Notes: generated by a model not told the origin, from the letters alone. Shown: positions 10,007-20,522, counted from the first letter of the stretch. The stretch: DNA of 64,000 nucleotides from Salinimonas profundi (GCF_014750655.1 NZ_JABBXD010000009.1:1-64000), one strand, 5' to 3'. Made by a program: numbers and translations.

Positions 10007-10318
10007 TTAGTTTTTCGTTGTGACCCGGTTCATTGCCTGAAGTGCATCACGGTGCGCAACGATATCAATCTGCATTTTACGCGGATCGAATGTCATCGTA
10101 GCAATAGCATAATCACCACGAGATTCGCTCGCCATAGTCACGACTTTCTGTTCGGCCTCTTTGAAGCGAATATTGCTGGTGATCTGATTGGACATACACT
10201 CGCTATTTACTTCAAACGTCGTACGGTCCATGCAATCAAAAAGCTGATTTTCGTTGGATTCCGCATGCGCAATGCCTGTTGTTGTAAGCAGTGCTAGACC
10301 TAATAATGATTTACGCAT
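10007..10318 (-). CDS. small exported protein of unknown function
   Basis: This is a 103-residue protein with a clear Sec signal peptide (cleavage expected after AHA, residue 19). The mature part is about 84 residues and has two cysteines (29 and 41) that could form a periplasmic disulfide. No family is recognised. It has its own upstream region and converges on sthA with a shared terminator. The signal peptide and good codon structure support a real gene, but no role can be assigned. Confidence 0.7.
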   Translation of the reverse strand: MRKSLLGLALLTTTGIAHAESNENQLFDCMDRTTFEVNSECMSNQITSNIRFKEAEQKVVTMASESRGDYAIATMTFDPRKMQIDIVAHRDALQAMNRVTTKN

Positions 10319-10430
10319 GTTTATCTCCTGACTTCGTAATAACTATTTATTACTGTATGAAACAGCATACTCTGTTAACGACAAGAGATCAAACCAAGAT
10401 CATAGTTTTATGACAACTTTGTGACAGCAG

Positions 10431-11027
10431 GTGAAATATTTGAAATACGATAAAGAAAGTTTTGAAGCCTTAATGCGTCGGGTAAGGGCCTGCACATTGT
10501 GTGAGGCTGATTTGCCTCAATCACCCCGCCCCGTGCTTGCTGCTTCAGAGCATAGCCGAATCGTTATTATCGGCCAGGCGCCAGGCATTCTTGCCCATGA
10601 CAGCGCGACACCGTGGAATGATCGCAGTGGCGACCGTTTACGCCGCTGGATGGGTATCGACACAAATACGTTTTATAATGAAAAGCTTATCTCACTTATC
10701 CCTATGGGCTTTTGCTTTCCCGGCTATAAAAATGGTGCTGATGCGCCTCCCCGGAAGGAATGTGCACCGGCGTGGCATCATCAGCTACTTAGCCGCATCA
10801 ACCCTTCCCTTACGGTACTTGTGGGTCGATACGCCCAGCAATTTTATTGCCCCAAATATAAAACGCTTACCGAGGCGGTGCAAAGCGAAGCACATGCCTC
10901 GCAAAGCATCATTATTACGCCCCACCCTTCCGGAAGGAACAACCGCTGGTTAGGTAAAAACCCGTGGTTCGAGTCATCGCTTGTTCCAGCGCTGCAACAG
11001 CGGGTGCAAGCATTGCTCGAAAACTAG
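10431..11027 (+). CDS. uracil-DNA glycosylase family protein
   Basis: This 198-residue protein belongs to the uracil-DNA glycosylase superfamily. It has a GQAPG motif near residue 48 followed by PWNDRSGDRLRRW, and the C-terminal motif HPSGRNNRW near 164. Four cysteines are placed as CxxC (about 22 and 25) and C-x15-C (about 100 and 116), resembling the iron-sulfur ligands of family 4 enzymes. Removal of uracil or a related base from DNA is the expected role, but the exact substrate is not certain. The GTG at 10431 keeps the full N-terminus, with ATG 10473 as alternative. Its stop overlaps the convergent gene's stop within one CTAG. Confidence 0.8.
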   Translation: MKYLKYDKESFEALMRRVRACTLCEADLPQSPRPVLAASEHSRIVIIGQAPGILAHDSATPWNDRSGDRLRRWMGIDTNTFYNEKLISLIPMGFCFPGYKNGADAPPRKECAPAWHHQLLSRINPSLTVLVGRYAQQFYCPKYKTLTEAVQSEAHASQSIIITPHPSGRNNRWLGKNPWFESSLVPALQQRVQALLEN

Positions 11028-13246
11028 CCTTGACGGCCTGATAAAAACTGCATCAGGTCGTCAAAAGGCATAGGACGGGCGTATAAATATCCCTGCGCCT
11101 CATCACACCCCAGCTCGGTCATATAGCGAGCCTGCTCCTGGGTTTCGACACCTTCAGCGATGGTCACCAAACCTAATTTGTTGCCAAGACTGACAATAGT
11201 CTCAGCAATAACCGCATTTTTACCCGGTACGATATCGTTGACAAACGAACGGTCTACTTTTAAGCGATCTAACGGCAAACGTTGTAAATAACTCATTGAT
11301 GAAAAGCCCGTTCCGAAATCGTCAATTGCAATAGCCACGCCGTGGGCTTTAAGTGCAGCCAATGCATCTATGACAATTTGCGGTTCATCCATAACGACGC
11401 TTTCGGTAATTTCTAATTCCAGACTGCCTGACGGACAGTTATACCGGTCTAGTGCGGTTTTTACTTTTTCAACAAAGTATCTGTCGCGAAACTGTGGAAT
11501 TGAGATGTTTACCGCAACCCTTAACTGTTCATAACCATTTTCACGCAGTTGACTAATGCGTCGACAGGCTTCTTCGAGCACCCACCTGCCAATATCAACA
11601 ATAAGCCCGGAATATTCTGCAAGAGGTATGAATTCAGATGGGGGAATATATCCGCCTTTTCCGTCAGGCCAGCGTAACAATCCTTCCAGCCCGGCCACCC
11701 TTCCACTACGCAAGTCAATTTGGGGCTGAAACCATAACTGAAGCTTCGTATCAGCAAAATCGCTGCGCAATTTTCTGATCATACCAAGTTGAGTCGTGGT
11801 GCTTTCTTCAATCTCCGGGGCATAAAAAGCAAAGTTTTCTGTATGGTGTCGCTTAGCGCGATTTAATGCGATATTCGTTCGCTTTAAAACTTCCAGACCA
11901 TGAAAACAATCGTCCTGAATTTCGCTCATACCAATAGTCACATTCAGCGGAATGCTATGGTCCAGCGCCTGAACAGATGACTGGAAAATACGATTGATGT
12001 TTTCTGGATTCACCTCATCGATGGGGCCCACAAGTGCGAAAACATCACCGCCAATACGGGCTTTGATGACTCTGTCGGTGGTCATGGATTCAAGTCGGTT
12101 GGCGACAGCCTGAAGCACCGCATTACCGATTTCCTGGCCTAAACCATCATTGATATCAGAAAAGTGACTGATATCAATTAAGGCTGCGCTGGACTCATGG
12201 TGCTCCGGAGGGTGTTGGTCCAATACATTGATGAGTTCATTGCGGTTGGGTAATCTGGTTAGCCAATCCCGAAATGCCGCGTTTCTAAGCTGATGAAACA
12301 AATGTACATTTTCATAACCAACTGAAATGCTGGAAAGAAACACCTCTAACAGCTGGCGATCGACCTCATTGAGCTCTTTTTCCATATTGACATAAACAGC
12401 GGCCTCAAAACCGGCTCGATGCAGATACAATACCGAAGTGCCATCTTCAAAGATATGCCGCTTGTAGCGCAAACATCGTTCGATATTTTCGCTTATCCCC
12501 GGATTATTCAATTGGCTAACCGGCTGATTAATCAATCTGGCGTAATTTCCGGCGGCACCGATGACAAAAATTTCCTCGCTGTCTTTGTCCCGCATCGAAC
12601 CAGCTTTGGCACATACCAACCCTTCCTCATCCAACCCGATAAGTGAGCTGAGTTGCGTAACGACACCTTCGCAAAACGACTTTACAGAATGCTCTTCAAG
12701 TAAGTTCGAGGCAGAATCAATGATTTTTTGCAGCCCGATACGGCTTTGATTAATCGTAAGAATCTGCTGATAAGATCGTAACGACGCGATAACCGTTGTC
12801 ACCAATTTACTGCGGGTGAGTTCTGTTTTCGTTTTGTAATCGTTGATGTCGTAATCTTTGATGATGGTTTCTTCAGGCGCGTAGCCAGGCTGGCCAGTGC
12901 GAAGAACAATCCGCGGCTCCTGTAAAGACAGCGACTCGCGCAAGTATTTGACGAGATTCAGACCTGCACTATCGGTCTCCATAACCACATCAAGCAAAAT
13001 GATGGCTATTTGCGCGCCATATTCATTGAGCACATCTTTTGCCTGCTCTGCGGTGTAAGCATGCAAGAAATTCAGCTTGCGATCGTTAACAATTAAGTCC
13101 GCTAAAGCTAATCGGGTAACCGTGTGGATTTCCTCGTCGTCATCCACCACAAGTATGTTCCAGTACTGATAACTTTTGACCGGAATCGTATTATTTGTAT
13201 CTTCGTCCAGGAAGACTAACTCGTCATTTTCGTAAGATTGCGTCAT
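11024..13246 (-). CDS. REC-DUF3369-GGDEF-EAL response regulator (c-di-GMP phosphodiesterase)
   Basis: This is an intact 740-residue paralogue of the broken gene at 4329-6580. The receiver domain (about 28-150) has VVDDDEE and phospho-acceptor Asp86. A DUF3369 sensor-like region follows (about 175-320), then a GGDEF domain with GGDVF in place of GGDEF, and an EAL domain with EGL in place of EAL (GLEGLLRWPDG). The other catalytic motifs are present: ELEITE, DDFGTGFSS, KVDRSF, AEGVET. Phosphodiesterase activity is likely and cyclase activity doubtful. The ATG at 13246 with AAGGAT upstream is preferred to a TTG at 13306. No kinase is adjacent, so the HK at 6590-8458 is a candidate partner. Confidence 0.88.
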   Translation of the reverse strand: MTQSYENDELVFLDEDTNNTIPVKSYQYWNILVVDDDEEIHTVTRLALADLIVNDRKLNFLHAYTAEQAKDVLNEYGAQIAIILLDVVMETDSAGLNLVKYLRESLSLQEPRIVLRTGQPGYAPEETIIKDYDINDYKTKTELTRSKLVTTVIASLRSYQQILTINQSRIGLQKIIDSASNLLEEHSVKSFCEGVVTQLSSLIGLDEEGLVCAKAGSMRDKDSEEIFVIGAAGNYARLINQPVSQLNNPGISENIERCLRYKRHIFEDGTSVLYLHRAGFEAAVYVNMEKELNEVDRQLLEVFLSSISVGYENVHLFHQLRNAAFRDWLTRLPNRNELINVLDQHPPEHHESSAALIDISHFSDINDGLGQEIGNAVLQAVANRLESMTTDRVIKARIGGDVFALVGPIDEVNPENINRIFQSSVQALDHSIPLNVTIGMSEIQDDCFHGLEVLKRTNIALNRAKRHHTENFAFYAPEIEESTTTQLGMIRKLRSDFADTKLQLWFQPQIDLRSGRVAGLEGLLRWPDGKGGYIPPSEFIPLAEYSGLIVDIGRWVLEEACRRISQLRENGYEQLRVAVNISIPQFRDRYFVEKVKTALDRYNCPSGSLELEITESVVMDEPQIVIDALAALKAHGVAIAIDDFGTGFSSMSYLQRLPLDRLKVDRSFVNDIVPGKNAVIAETIVSLGNKLGLVTIAEGVETQEQARYMTELGCDEAQGYLYARPMPFDDLMQFLSGRQG

Positions 13247-13409
13247 TATCGGAGAAATCCTTACTACCGCATTTTTTAATCCTACTCTTTGCTCAGTAAA
13301 TTGCAAAGCCTTGTAAGCAATGCAATAGTGTTTACCGCGTCAAGTCGCATCTCACAGATATCAGGATTACTCGGCAAATCCCTTATAAACCGGATAAAAT
13401 TATACGCTA

Positions 13410-14291
13410 ATGTTTTCGAAACCCACTTCTGATAATTTATCTGATAAGACCAGTAACTTTACGAAACCTGGCGAAAAAACAGGCACTTCTGATTTTGTTA
13501 GTGCTGGCGCTGAAAAATTAGACAACTGGTTTATGCAATCTGGCATCGATATCAATGCGCACTCGCGCGACGTTAATCATGATGTGAATGCTGTGGAAAA
13601 AAGATTGCGGGCACAGGCGCTCAATCGCATAAATAATCTTAAACGCATAGGAAATATCGCAAAAAACGTAAGCATCAATGCTTCTTCACACAAAGAGCTG
13701 GACCCTGACTGGTTTTTCGCTTTTTTATCGCTTGCCGAAAACGTTTACAGTCCAGCAATGCAGGAATTGTGGGGGAAAATACTGGCAGTAGAGCTAAGTG
13801 CACCCGGCAGTTTTTCACTTCGAAGCTTAGAAACTATTCGGCTGTTAACTGAACGTGACGCGCAACTTTTTCGGCGTGCGGTCAGCATTGCCAGTTGGCC
13901 TGCACGCTCTGCAATCCCCAGGATACTGGTGGGCTACTACCGTCGCAGAGCGGTACTGGAAATCTTACGTTCGCAACCGCCCGGGCAACTAAACCTGTCT
14001 TCGTTTGGTTTGTCATACCCGGATTTGCTGGCATTGATTGATTTGAAGCTTATTTTTGCCAGTGAAATTGAAAGCTCGGAGCTTAAACCTGACGCGCCGG
14101 TGACTTGGCGTTGCGGCAGGCAGTCCTATTCTTTACAAGCAAAAAAGGCAGGAACAGCACTGGTTTATTACAAACTTACTTCGGTGGGAGCTGAGCTGTT
14201 TCGACTTTTTGAGAAAAAACAAACCGACGACTATTTAACCGCGCTTTTTCAGTTAATGTCGCCGGCTTTTCACGTTGAACATGATAACTAG
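13410..14291 (+). CDS. TIGR03899 (DUF2806-like) family protein
   Basis: This is a 293-residue soluble protein resembling the conserved gammaproteobacterial family TIGR03899. The first 45 residues are polar and probably disordered. A helical core follows, with the conserved-looking segment LDPDWFFAFLSLAENV (about 96-111) and QELWGKILAVEL. No signal peptide, membrane segment or catalytic motif is seen. It is divergent from the REC-EAL gene, converges closely on cysH, and has no visible functional link with either. Function unknown. Confidence 0.75.
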   Translation: MFSKPTSDNLSDKTSNFTKPGEKTGTSDFVSAGAEKLDNWFMQSGIDINAHSRDVNHDVNAVEKRLRAQALNRINNLKRIGNIAKNVSINASSHKELDPDWFFAFLSLAENVYSPAMQELWGKILAVELSAPGSFSLRSLETIRLLTERDAQLFRRAVSIASWPARSAIPRILVGYYRRRAVLEILRSQPPGQLNLSSFGLSYPDLLALIDLKLIFASEIESSELKPDAPVTWRCGRQSYSLQAKKAGTALVYYKLTSVGAELFRLFEKKQTDDYLTALFQLMSPAFHVEHDN

Positions 14292-14295
14292 AAAA

Positions 14296-15042
14296 TCAGA
14301 TACCATCGCCAAATTCGTGTAATCCGCATTCACGTTTGAGTCCGAAGAAGCGCGTATCCTGTTCACTCATGCCTTCCTGCAGCGATTGGGTAGTATGCCA
14401 GTCACCGATTGAGACATAACCTTGCTCCCATAACGGATGATAGGGCAGATCGTGCTCTTTGAGATAGTAATGCAGGTCTTTGTTGGACCAGTCTATAATC
14501 GGATAAAGCTTGAATTGGTCACCCACTTTTTGCAGCACCGGTAGCTTTTCCCGGCTGTCAGACTGACTACGACGCAACCCGGCAAACCAGGTGCCGGCGT
14601 TAAGCTCACTCAGCGCGCGCTGCATCGGTTCGACCTTATTCATCTGATTGTACTGCTCAAGGCCTTCCATGCCCTGCTCCCACAGCCTGCCATAACGCGC
14701 TTCCTGCCACGCTGCAGACATTGGTGCACTGTACACATGAAGGTTGAGGTTAAGACGTTTGGTCATATCATCAACAAACTGATACGTTTCGGGAAACAGA
14801 TAGCCTGTATCGGTCAGTACCACCGGAATATCCGGCTGCTGCTGTGTGAGTAAGTGCAACATAACAGCTGACTGGGCACCGAAGCTCGACGATACTATCT
14901 GGGTAGCGGGCAAATTATCCATAGCCCAGGCTACCCGCTGTGCAGCAGTCAATGTTTCCAGATGCGCATTGATTGCATCCAGCTGTGTGCTGTCAGCATC
15001 CAATGTCAGCGGCTGTTGTAAAATGGGATCTGCGTTACTCAT
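14296..15042 (-). CDS. cysH: phosphoadenosine phosphosulfate (PAPS) reductase
   Basis: CysH reduces PAPS to sulfite with thioredoxin, the step before sulfite reductase in cysteine synthesis. The protein is 248 residues, with the PP-loop-like motif [10 protein letters not shown] near 52-60, [21 protein letters not shown] and the catalytic C-terminal ECGLH (Cys239). The frame stays open upstream to 15489, but that part is only an antisense-frame run through cysI. The true ATG is at 15042, where ATGAGTAA overlaps the cysI stop by eight bases, so translation is probably coupled. Confidence 0.95.
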   Translation of the reverse strand: MSNADPILQQPLTLDADSTQLDAINAHLETLTAAQRVAWAMDNLPATQIVSSSFGAQSAVMLHLLTQQQPDIPVVLTDTGYLFPETYQFVDDMTKRLNLNLHVYSAPMSAAWQEARYGRLWEQGMEGLEQYNQMNKVEPMQRALSELNAGTWFAGLRRSQSDSREKLPVLQKVGDQFKLYPIIDWSNKDLHYYLKEHDLPYHPLWEQGYVSIGDWHTTQSLQEGMSEQDTRFFGLKRECGLHEFGDGI

Positions 15043-16753
15043 AAAAGTCTCTTGCTGAATCCACGACGGGTTTAATAATGCCGGCACGAATAACAAAGTC
15101 GCCGAACGACTCGTTTGCCTGACGTTCTTCAGACCACTGCGTAACCAGCGTATCGATTTCGGCAAATATTTCATCTTCGCCGATGTTTTCGCGATACATA
15201 CGCGGTATGCGAGTACCTTCGCGATTACCACCCAAATGCAGGTTATATTTGCCCGGCCCTTTTCCGACCAGACCAATTTCCGCCAGCATCGCGCGACCAC
15301 AGCCATTCGGGCAACCGGTAATCCGGAAAATAATACTTTCATCAGCAAGATCGTGTGCCGTAAGAATATCTTCCATCCGTCTGACAGCTTCCGGCAGATA
15401 GCGCTCAGCTTCTGCCATAGCAAGCGGGCAGGTAGGCAATGATACGCACGCCATTGAGTCCAGCATTTGCTGTGATGTATCAGCCTCAATCAGACCATGT
15501 TCACGGGCAAGCTTTTCGATGACGTCTTTCTGATCAGCTGGCACACCCGCAATGATCAAATTCTGATTGGCGGTTAAGCGGAAATCACCCTGATGAATTT
15601 TAGCAATTTCAAGACAGCCGGTTTTTAATGTTCGATTGGGAAAATCGAGAATACGACCGTTTTCAATAAATACCGTCAGGTGATATTTGCCATCAATGCC
15701 TTCTACCCAACCAAAGCGATCACCACGACTGGTGAAGGTATAAGGGCGGCTTTCCCCGAAAGCAACGCCAGCACGCTTTTCAACTTCAGCTTTAAAGTTC
15801 TCAACCCCTACCCGCTCAAGCGTGTACTTGGTTTTAGCATTTTTGCGGTTAACCCGGTTACCCCAGTCGCGCTGCGTCGTCACCACTGCTTCTGCGACCG
15901 CCAACGTATCTTTTAACGAAATAAAGCCAAAATCATCGGCTTTGCGCGGATAGGTTGAGGTGTCACCATGAGTCATGGCAAGGCCACCACCCACCAGCAC
16001 ATTAAAGCCGACCAGCTTGCCGTTTTCTTCAATCGCGACAAAGTTTAAGTCGTTAGCATGCACATCGACATCGTTTTGCGGCGGTATAACCACTGTCGTC
16101 TTAAATTTCCGCGGCAGGTAGTTATCGCCCAGAATCGGCTCTACTTCATCTTCAGTGCTTTCAACTTTTTCGCCATCCAGCCAGATTTCTGCGTAAGCGC
16201 GTGTTTTAGGAAGTAAGTGCTCGCTAATTTTCTTCGCCCACTCATACGCTTCCAAGTGCAGCTCTGACTCAATAGGATTAGAGGTACACAAGACATTACG
16301 ATTTACATCACCTGCAGTGGCAATAGAATCGATACCGGCCTTGTTCAGTGTCTGGTGCATCAATTTTATTTCAGGTTTAAGCACACCATGAAACTGGAAT
16401 GTTTGCCGGGTCGTCAGACGAATGCTGCCATATAAGGTGTGTTCTTCTGCAAACTTGTCAATGACCTGCCACTGATCCGGAGTAATGATACCGCCGGGCA
16501 ACCGGGCGCGTAACATAACATTGTGCAGTGGCTCTAATTTTTGTTTAGCGCGCTCCGGACGGATATCACGGTCGTCCTGCTGATACATACCGTGAAAGCG
16601 AATCAGCTGAAAATTATCTGCGGTAAAGCCGCCGGTCAGATCGTCTTTCAGATCCTGCTCAATCGTGCCGCGTAAATGGCGGCTTTCTGCTTTTAATCGC
16701 TCGTTGTCAGACAGTTTGCCTTCAACGACAAATGGTTTTTTCTCATTGCTCAT
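15035..16753 (-). CDS. cysI: sulfite reductase hemoprotein beta subunit
   Basis: CysI carries siroheme and a 4Fe-4S cluster and reduces sulfite to sulfide with six electrons from CysJ. The 572-residue protein has the cluster ligands CVSLPTC and CPNGC in the C-terminal half, and siroheme/sulfite-binding arginine motifs such as [12 protein letters not shown]. It is the middle gene of cysJ-cysI-cysH. Its ATG meets the cysJ stop and its stop overlaps the cysH start, indicating one tightly coupled transcript. Confidence 0.96.
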   Translation of the reverse strand: MSNEKKPFVVEGKLSDNERLKAESRHLRGTIEQDLKDDLTGGFTADNFQLIRFHGMYQQDDRDIRPERAKQKLEPLHNVMLRARLPGGIITPDQWQVIDKFAEEHTLYGSIRLTTRQTFQFHGVLKPEIKLMHQTLNKAGIDSIATAGDVNRNVLCTSNPIESELHLEAYEWAKKISEHLLPKTRAYAEIWLDGEKVESTEDEVEPILGDNYLPRKFKTTVVIPPQNDVDVHANDLNFVAIEENGKLVGFNVLVGGGLAMTHGDTSTYPRKADDFGFISLKDTLAVAEAVVTTQRDWGNRVNRKNAKTKYTLERVGVENFKAEVEKRAGVAFGESRPYTFTSRGDRFGWVEGIDGKYHLTVFIENGRILDFPNRTLKTGCLEIAKIHQGDFRLTANQNLIIAGVPADQKDVIEKLAREHGLIEADTSQQMLDSMACVSLPTCPLAMAEAERYLPEAVRRMEDILTAHDLADESIIFRITGCPNGCGRAMLAEIGLVGKGPGKYNLHLGGNREGTRIPRMYRENIGEDEIFAEIDTLVTQWSEERQANESFGDFVIRAGIIKPVVDSARDFYE

Positions 16754-18570
16754 TAATAGACATCCTTCTGATAACGTTTGGCTTTACGTAAAGCCACCAG
16801 ATAAGCCTTGGCATCTTGCTCGGACTTACCACCATGCTCCTGAATAATACTTATCAGCGCAGCTTCGACATCTTTGGCCATATACGTCGCATCACCACAC
16901 ACATAAAAATGTGCACCCTGCTCCAGCCATTCAAAAACCTGCGCGCCATGTTCGAGCAAGCGATGCTGAACATAGACTTTTTCTTTCTGATCCCGAGAGA
17001 AGGCCAGCGTAATTTTATCCAGTAAGCCACTTTTGACGTAACCCTGCCACTCAACCTGGTACAGGAAATCCTGGGTGAAATGCGGATTGCCGAAAAATAA
17101 CCAGTTTTTACCCTGCGCGTCCTGTGCATCCCGCTCTTGCATAAACGCTCTGAAAGGCGCTATGCCGGTACCCGGGCCCACCATGATTACTGGCGTATCT
17201 GGTGATTCAGGCAATCTGAAATTATCGTTCTTTTCAACAAATACGTTAACTTCACCGCCTTCAGCCAATCGATCACATAAGTAACCGGATGCGCCACCCT
17301 GGTGACGGACACCAAACGCCTCATAATCGACATGAGCTACCGTCAGGTGTACTTCATCTTCAACTTCGCTCTGACTAGACGCGATAGAATAAAGTCGTGG
17401 CGTGAGCGTACGTAATGCCTCAACCAATGTTTGCGCGTCAATGTCGCCGGGATGATCACGAACGATATCCACAATCTGACGATCAGCCATATAGGTACGT
17501 AACGTCGCTTTATCTTCCATCAGTTCGGCCAGCGAGTCTGATTTCGTTGCCTGCTGATAGGCTTTGATGAAATTAGGGTAACTCAGCGTTAACTCAAGTT
17601 TATTGATCAACGCCTCCCGCAAAATCATCTGCGTATCAGCAACAGAAACCTCTTCGGTCCCTTCCAGCTTGGTCAGTGACAGCAACTCATCAACCAATGC
17701 TTCGCTATTGGCAAACCAAACGCCTAATGCATCACCGGGCTGATACGTTATGCCAGACTCTTCCAGGCTGATTTCTATATGCTGGATATCTTTAACAGAG
17801 TCGCGGCCAGTAATCTTTTGCGCTTCCAGCAAGGTGGCTGCAAAAGGTGCCTTCTTCGTGTAGGTCGGCTTGTCGGGCTGCGCTGCCATGCCGGTCTGTG
17901 CAGCAACTGCTTGCGCCGGCGCAGCTGCAACCAGCTCATCTTTTAGCGAAGCCACCAGCTTATCTGCAAAGCTTTCCGCCTGCGCATCATAATCGACGTC
18001 GCAATCTTCTCTGGGAATGATTGCAGTGCCACCCAGTGCCGACAAGCGACTGTCAAAGTCTTTGCCTGTCTGACAGAAAAATTCGTAGCTGCTATCCCCT
18101 AAGCCCAGCACCGCATATTTAAGATTAGGTAATTTTGGCGCTTTTTTGCCACCTAAAAATTCATGCAGTTCAATGGCATCGTCTGGCGCATCGCCTTCTC
18201 CATGCGTACTGACAAATACGACAACATGCGTTTCGCTTTTCAGCTGACGAGGCTTGTAATCTGCCATACTGACCAGCTTACTGTTAAAGCCGGCTTCTTC
18301 TGCTTTACCCTGAAAACTTTCGGCCAGCCCTTTTGCATTTCCGGTCTGTGAGCCAAAAAGAATCGTTAACGTGGGCGCTTCGCTCTGACCCGCCGGTACC
18401 GATGGCGCACTTGCCACCCCTGCGGGTGCACCCGCTATTCCGGCAATATAGCCACTAAGCCAGGTCAACTGGTCTCGGTTCAGCCCTTGCAGAGCCTGCG
18501 TAATTGCATTTACCTGTTGCTCGTTTAAAACGGCAGGGGGCGCAAAATTTTGATTGGAATCGTTTGACAT
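16753..18570 (-). CDS. cysJ: sulfite reductase flavoprotein alpha subunit
   Basis: CysJ passes electrons from NADPH through FAD and FMN to CysI. The 605-residue protein has a short N-terminal oligomerisation-type segment (about 15-50), an FMN flavodoxin domain (about 68-205, [16 protein letters not shown]), an FAD-binding region with RLYSIASSQ, an NADPH-binding [12 protein letters not shown], and the family C-terminus KRYQKDVY. It is the first gene of the operon. A perfect inverted repeat begins three bases before its ATG and may restrict access to the ribosome site. Confidence 0.96.
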   Translation of the reverse strand: MSNDSNQNFAPPAVLNEQQVNAITQALQGLNRDQLTWLSGYIAGIAGAPAGVASAPSVPAGQSEAPTLTILFGSQTGNAKGLAESFQGKAEEAGFNSKLVSMADYKPRQLKSETHVVVFVSTHGEGDAPDDAIELHEFLGGKKAPKLPNLKYAVLGLGDSSYEFFCQTGKDFDSRLSALGGTAIIPREDCDVDYDAQAESFADKLVASLKDELVAAAPAQAVAAQTGMAAQPDKPTYTKKAPFAATLLEAQKITGRDSVKDIQHIEISLEESGITYQPGDALGVWFANSEALVDELLSLTKLEGTEEVSVADTQMILREALINKLELTLSYPNFIKAYQQATKSDSLAELMEDKATLRTYMADRQIVDIVRDHPGDIDAQTLVEALRTLTPRLYSIASSQSEVEDEVHLTVAHVDYEAFGVRHQGGASGYLCDRLAEGGEVNVFVEKNDNFRLPESPDTPVIMVGPGTGIAPFRAFMQERDAQDAQGKNWLFFGNPHFTQDFLYQVEWQGYVKSGLLDKITLAFSRDQKEKVYVQHRLLEHGAQVFEWLEQGAHFYVCGDATYMAKDVEAALISIIQEHGGKSEQDAKAYLVALRKAKRYQKDVY

Positions 18571-18572
18571 AA

Positions 18573-18609
18573 CTCGTTAGCCTTAATTTGATATGCTAAG
18601 GCTAACGAG
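18573..18609 (-). promoter_or_regulatory. 13-bp perfect inverted repeat at the cysJ start
   Basis: CTCGTTAGCCTTA and TAAGGCTAACGAG are exact reverse complements separated by 11 bases. The downstream arm ends three bases before the cysJ ATG. As RNA the hairpin would bury the only ribosome-site candidate (AAGG in the downstream arm). As DNA it could be an operator. There is no T-run on either side, so it is not an ordinary terminator. Which form acts is not known. Confidence 0.7.
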
Positions 18610-18681
18610 GTTTTCGATGAAGAGAAAAGAATTATTCTTACTTTTTTATTACTGAATGTGCTTAAAACGTTACATTTTAAT

Positions 18682-19437
18682 CTAGAAGTGCAATTCTAAC
18701 CCGAAAAATGCACCGTCGTAAGACATATCCATATACACATCATCAAGATCTTCGATGTCCAGTTCAACATTGCGATACCCTAGTTGTACCGTCATATCTA
18801 CCGCCAGGCTTTCGATAAATGAGTAGGTCAGAGCCAGTTGATAATCACTGAACGTGTGATCATCAAAGGACAAATAGCTGCCTTCTGCATAAGCACCTAA
18901 TCCGGAGAACGGTAAGCCAAACTGAACCCTTGAGTAAGCCATAGGGATAAGGCCAGAGAAATCTGCACTGCCCTGGGTACTGCTGGCGGCATCATCTACC
19001 AGTAGCGAACCATCTACATATTTACCGTTTACACCCAGATCGAAACTGACGATGTCATTGTCGAACAATTCGTAATAAAGAATAAAATCGGTGGAGGTTA
19101 AATCAACACTGGTAAACACATTGCTATCAGCGGTGTACAAGTCACCATCAAACGTGTAGTTGGCGTCTAACTGTGTATTGCCATCGGTATCCAGTGTAGA
19201 GTGAATGACCTTTACATTGGGTACAAACGGAACCGGATGCTCAACCGCAATATATGCAGTGCCCTGCATGTCATCATCAAAATTAAAGTTGGCTGTATTC
19301 TGCGAGTCAGCAAAGCCGCCTTCCGGCTCTGCCTGCCATCCCTGGGCCCCGATATAAACGCCGGCTATCGTGTCAGCATACACCGGCGTTACTGCAAATA
19401 CGCCTAAAACTGCTAAGGCTGAAATGCACTTTTTCAT
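18682..19437 (-). CDS. TIGR04219-type outer membrane beta-barrel protein
   Basis: This is a 251-residue protein with a Sec signal peptide (cleaved after about residue 21, VYA-DT). The rest alternates short amphipathic strands with acidic loops, and ends in the outer-membrane targeting pattern with a terminal Phe (FGLELHF). It resembles the TIGR04219 outer-membrane family. The cargo or role is unknown. It begins three bases after the DUF2333 gene, so the two are probably one transcript. Confidence 0.8.
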   Translation of the reverse strand: MKKCISALAVLGVFAVTPVYADTIAGVYIGAQGWQAEPEGGFADSQNTANFNFDDDMQGTAYIAVEHPVPFVPNVKVIHSTLDTDGNTQLDANYTFDGDLYTADSNVFTSVDLTSTDFILYYELFDNDIVSFDLGVNGKYVDGSLLVDDAASSTQGSADFSGLIPMAYSRVQFGLPFSGLGAYAEGSYLSFDDHTFSDYQLALTYSFIESLAVDMTVQLGYRNVELDIEDLDDVYMDMSYDGAFFGLELHF

Positions 19438-19440
19438 TGA

Positions 19441-20439
19441 TTATCCTTGATTCATTAATTCTGTAAGTTCGATAAGCGCAGCATTAGCGCGCGAGATATA
19501 GTTTGCCATGACCAGTGAGTGATTAGCCAGCATTCCAAAGCCATCACCATTTAAAATCATCGGACTCCAGACAATTTGCTGCGTCGCTTCAAGTTCTCTG
19601 ATAATCTGACGCAGGCTTACCAACGCATTTTTATCCTCCAGTACGTCGGCAAATTCAATCTCAACAGCACGCAAGTAGTGTAACAGTGCCCATGTTGCGC
19701 CTTTTGATTCATAAAAGACATCATCCAGTTTCCACCAGCTCGTGCGGATATGCTTTTCCTGCATATTCGGCGATGACTGACGTGCGCCGCGCTGCCCTGC
19801 AAGATCGGTATTCACTCTTGATGAACCAACACTGGCACTTAGCCGCTGCGAATAACTCCCCAGGCGCTTTTCAACCAGCTTTAACCATTCTCTGAGATTA
19901 TCTGCACGGGTGTAGAACTGACTTTCTCCGCGCGAAGTATTCACAAGTTCAGCGCGGTACTTATAAAGCAAGTCAATGCCCTTTTGATAGCTGGATTCAG
20001 CAGCAGGGAACATCCAGGCTTCATTATCCATATTCAACTGGGGAACGGCCTTGGCGATGTAGCGGTTTTCGATGGACTGAGACTGAGAGCGGGAAAAGTC
20101 TTTGCGCATTGCCAGAGCAAGGTCACGGGTCATTTCCAGCACGCCAAACTCCCAGCTTGGCATATTATCCAGAAACACACCCGGCGGCATCATATCGTTG
20201 GACAGGTAGCCTCCCGGTTTATCGAGCAGCGTTTCGGTGACCATTATCAGACTGGTGGTCATGGTATAGCCGGGTATCTCAACGTGTGCCGCTTTTTCCG
20301 CCTGTGCGGTCACCCTTTTTTTAACATTAAAGGTGTCAGGCGACAGGCTCCAGTACCACCCCACCAGCCAAAATAATACAAACAGCAATACCGCTGCTGC
20401 CCCAATCCACTTTGCGTTAAGATACTGTTTGATAGCCAA
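19441..20439 (-). CDS. DUF2333 family protein
   Basis: This is a 332-residue protein with one N-terminal membrane segment (about residues 11-30) and a large helical domain that should face the periplasm. It resembles DUF2333, a family found in proteobacteria without a known activity. Features include ESSYQKGIDLLYKYRAELV and a long run of polar helices. It is transcribed with the downstream outer-membrane barrel gene, so both may belong to one envelope process, which is an inference only. Confidence 0.75.
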   Translation of the reverse strand: MAIKQYLNAKWIGAAAVLLFVLFWLVGWYWSLSPDTFNVKKRVTAQAEKAAHVEIPGYTMTTSLIMVTETLLDKPGGYLSNDMMPPGVFLDNMPSWEFGVLEMTRDLALAMRKDFSRSQSQSIENRYIAKAVPQLNMDNEAWMFPAAESSYQKGIDLLYKYRAELVNTSRGESQFYTRADNLREWLKLVEKRLGSYSQRLSASVGSSRVNTDLAGQRGARQSSPNMQEKHIRTSWWKLDDVFYESKGATWALLHYLRAVEIEFADVLEDKNALVSLRQIIRELEATQQIVWSPMILNGDGFGMLANHSLVMANYISRANAALIELTELMNQG

Positions 20440-20522
20440 TGTTATATTCCTTATATATCAGTGATGCCCGTAGCAATAACGTCAATTCAACGTTGTTGTT
20501 ACGGGCATTGCGACTGTATTGA

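Noticed and set aside
14296..15489. 397-residue version of cysH
   Set aside because: The extra N-terminal part is an out-of-frame reading of cysI. The family start and the ATGAGTAA overlap are at 15042.
19984..20376. 130-codon antisense frame
   Set aside because: It is a shadow of the DUF2333 gene.
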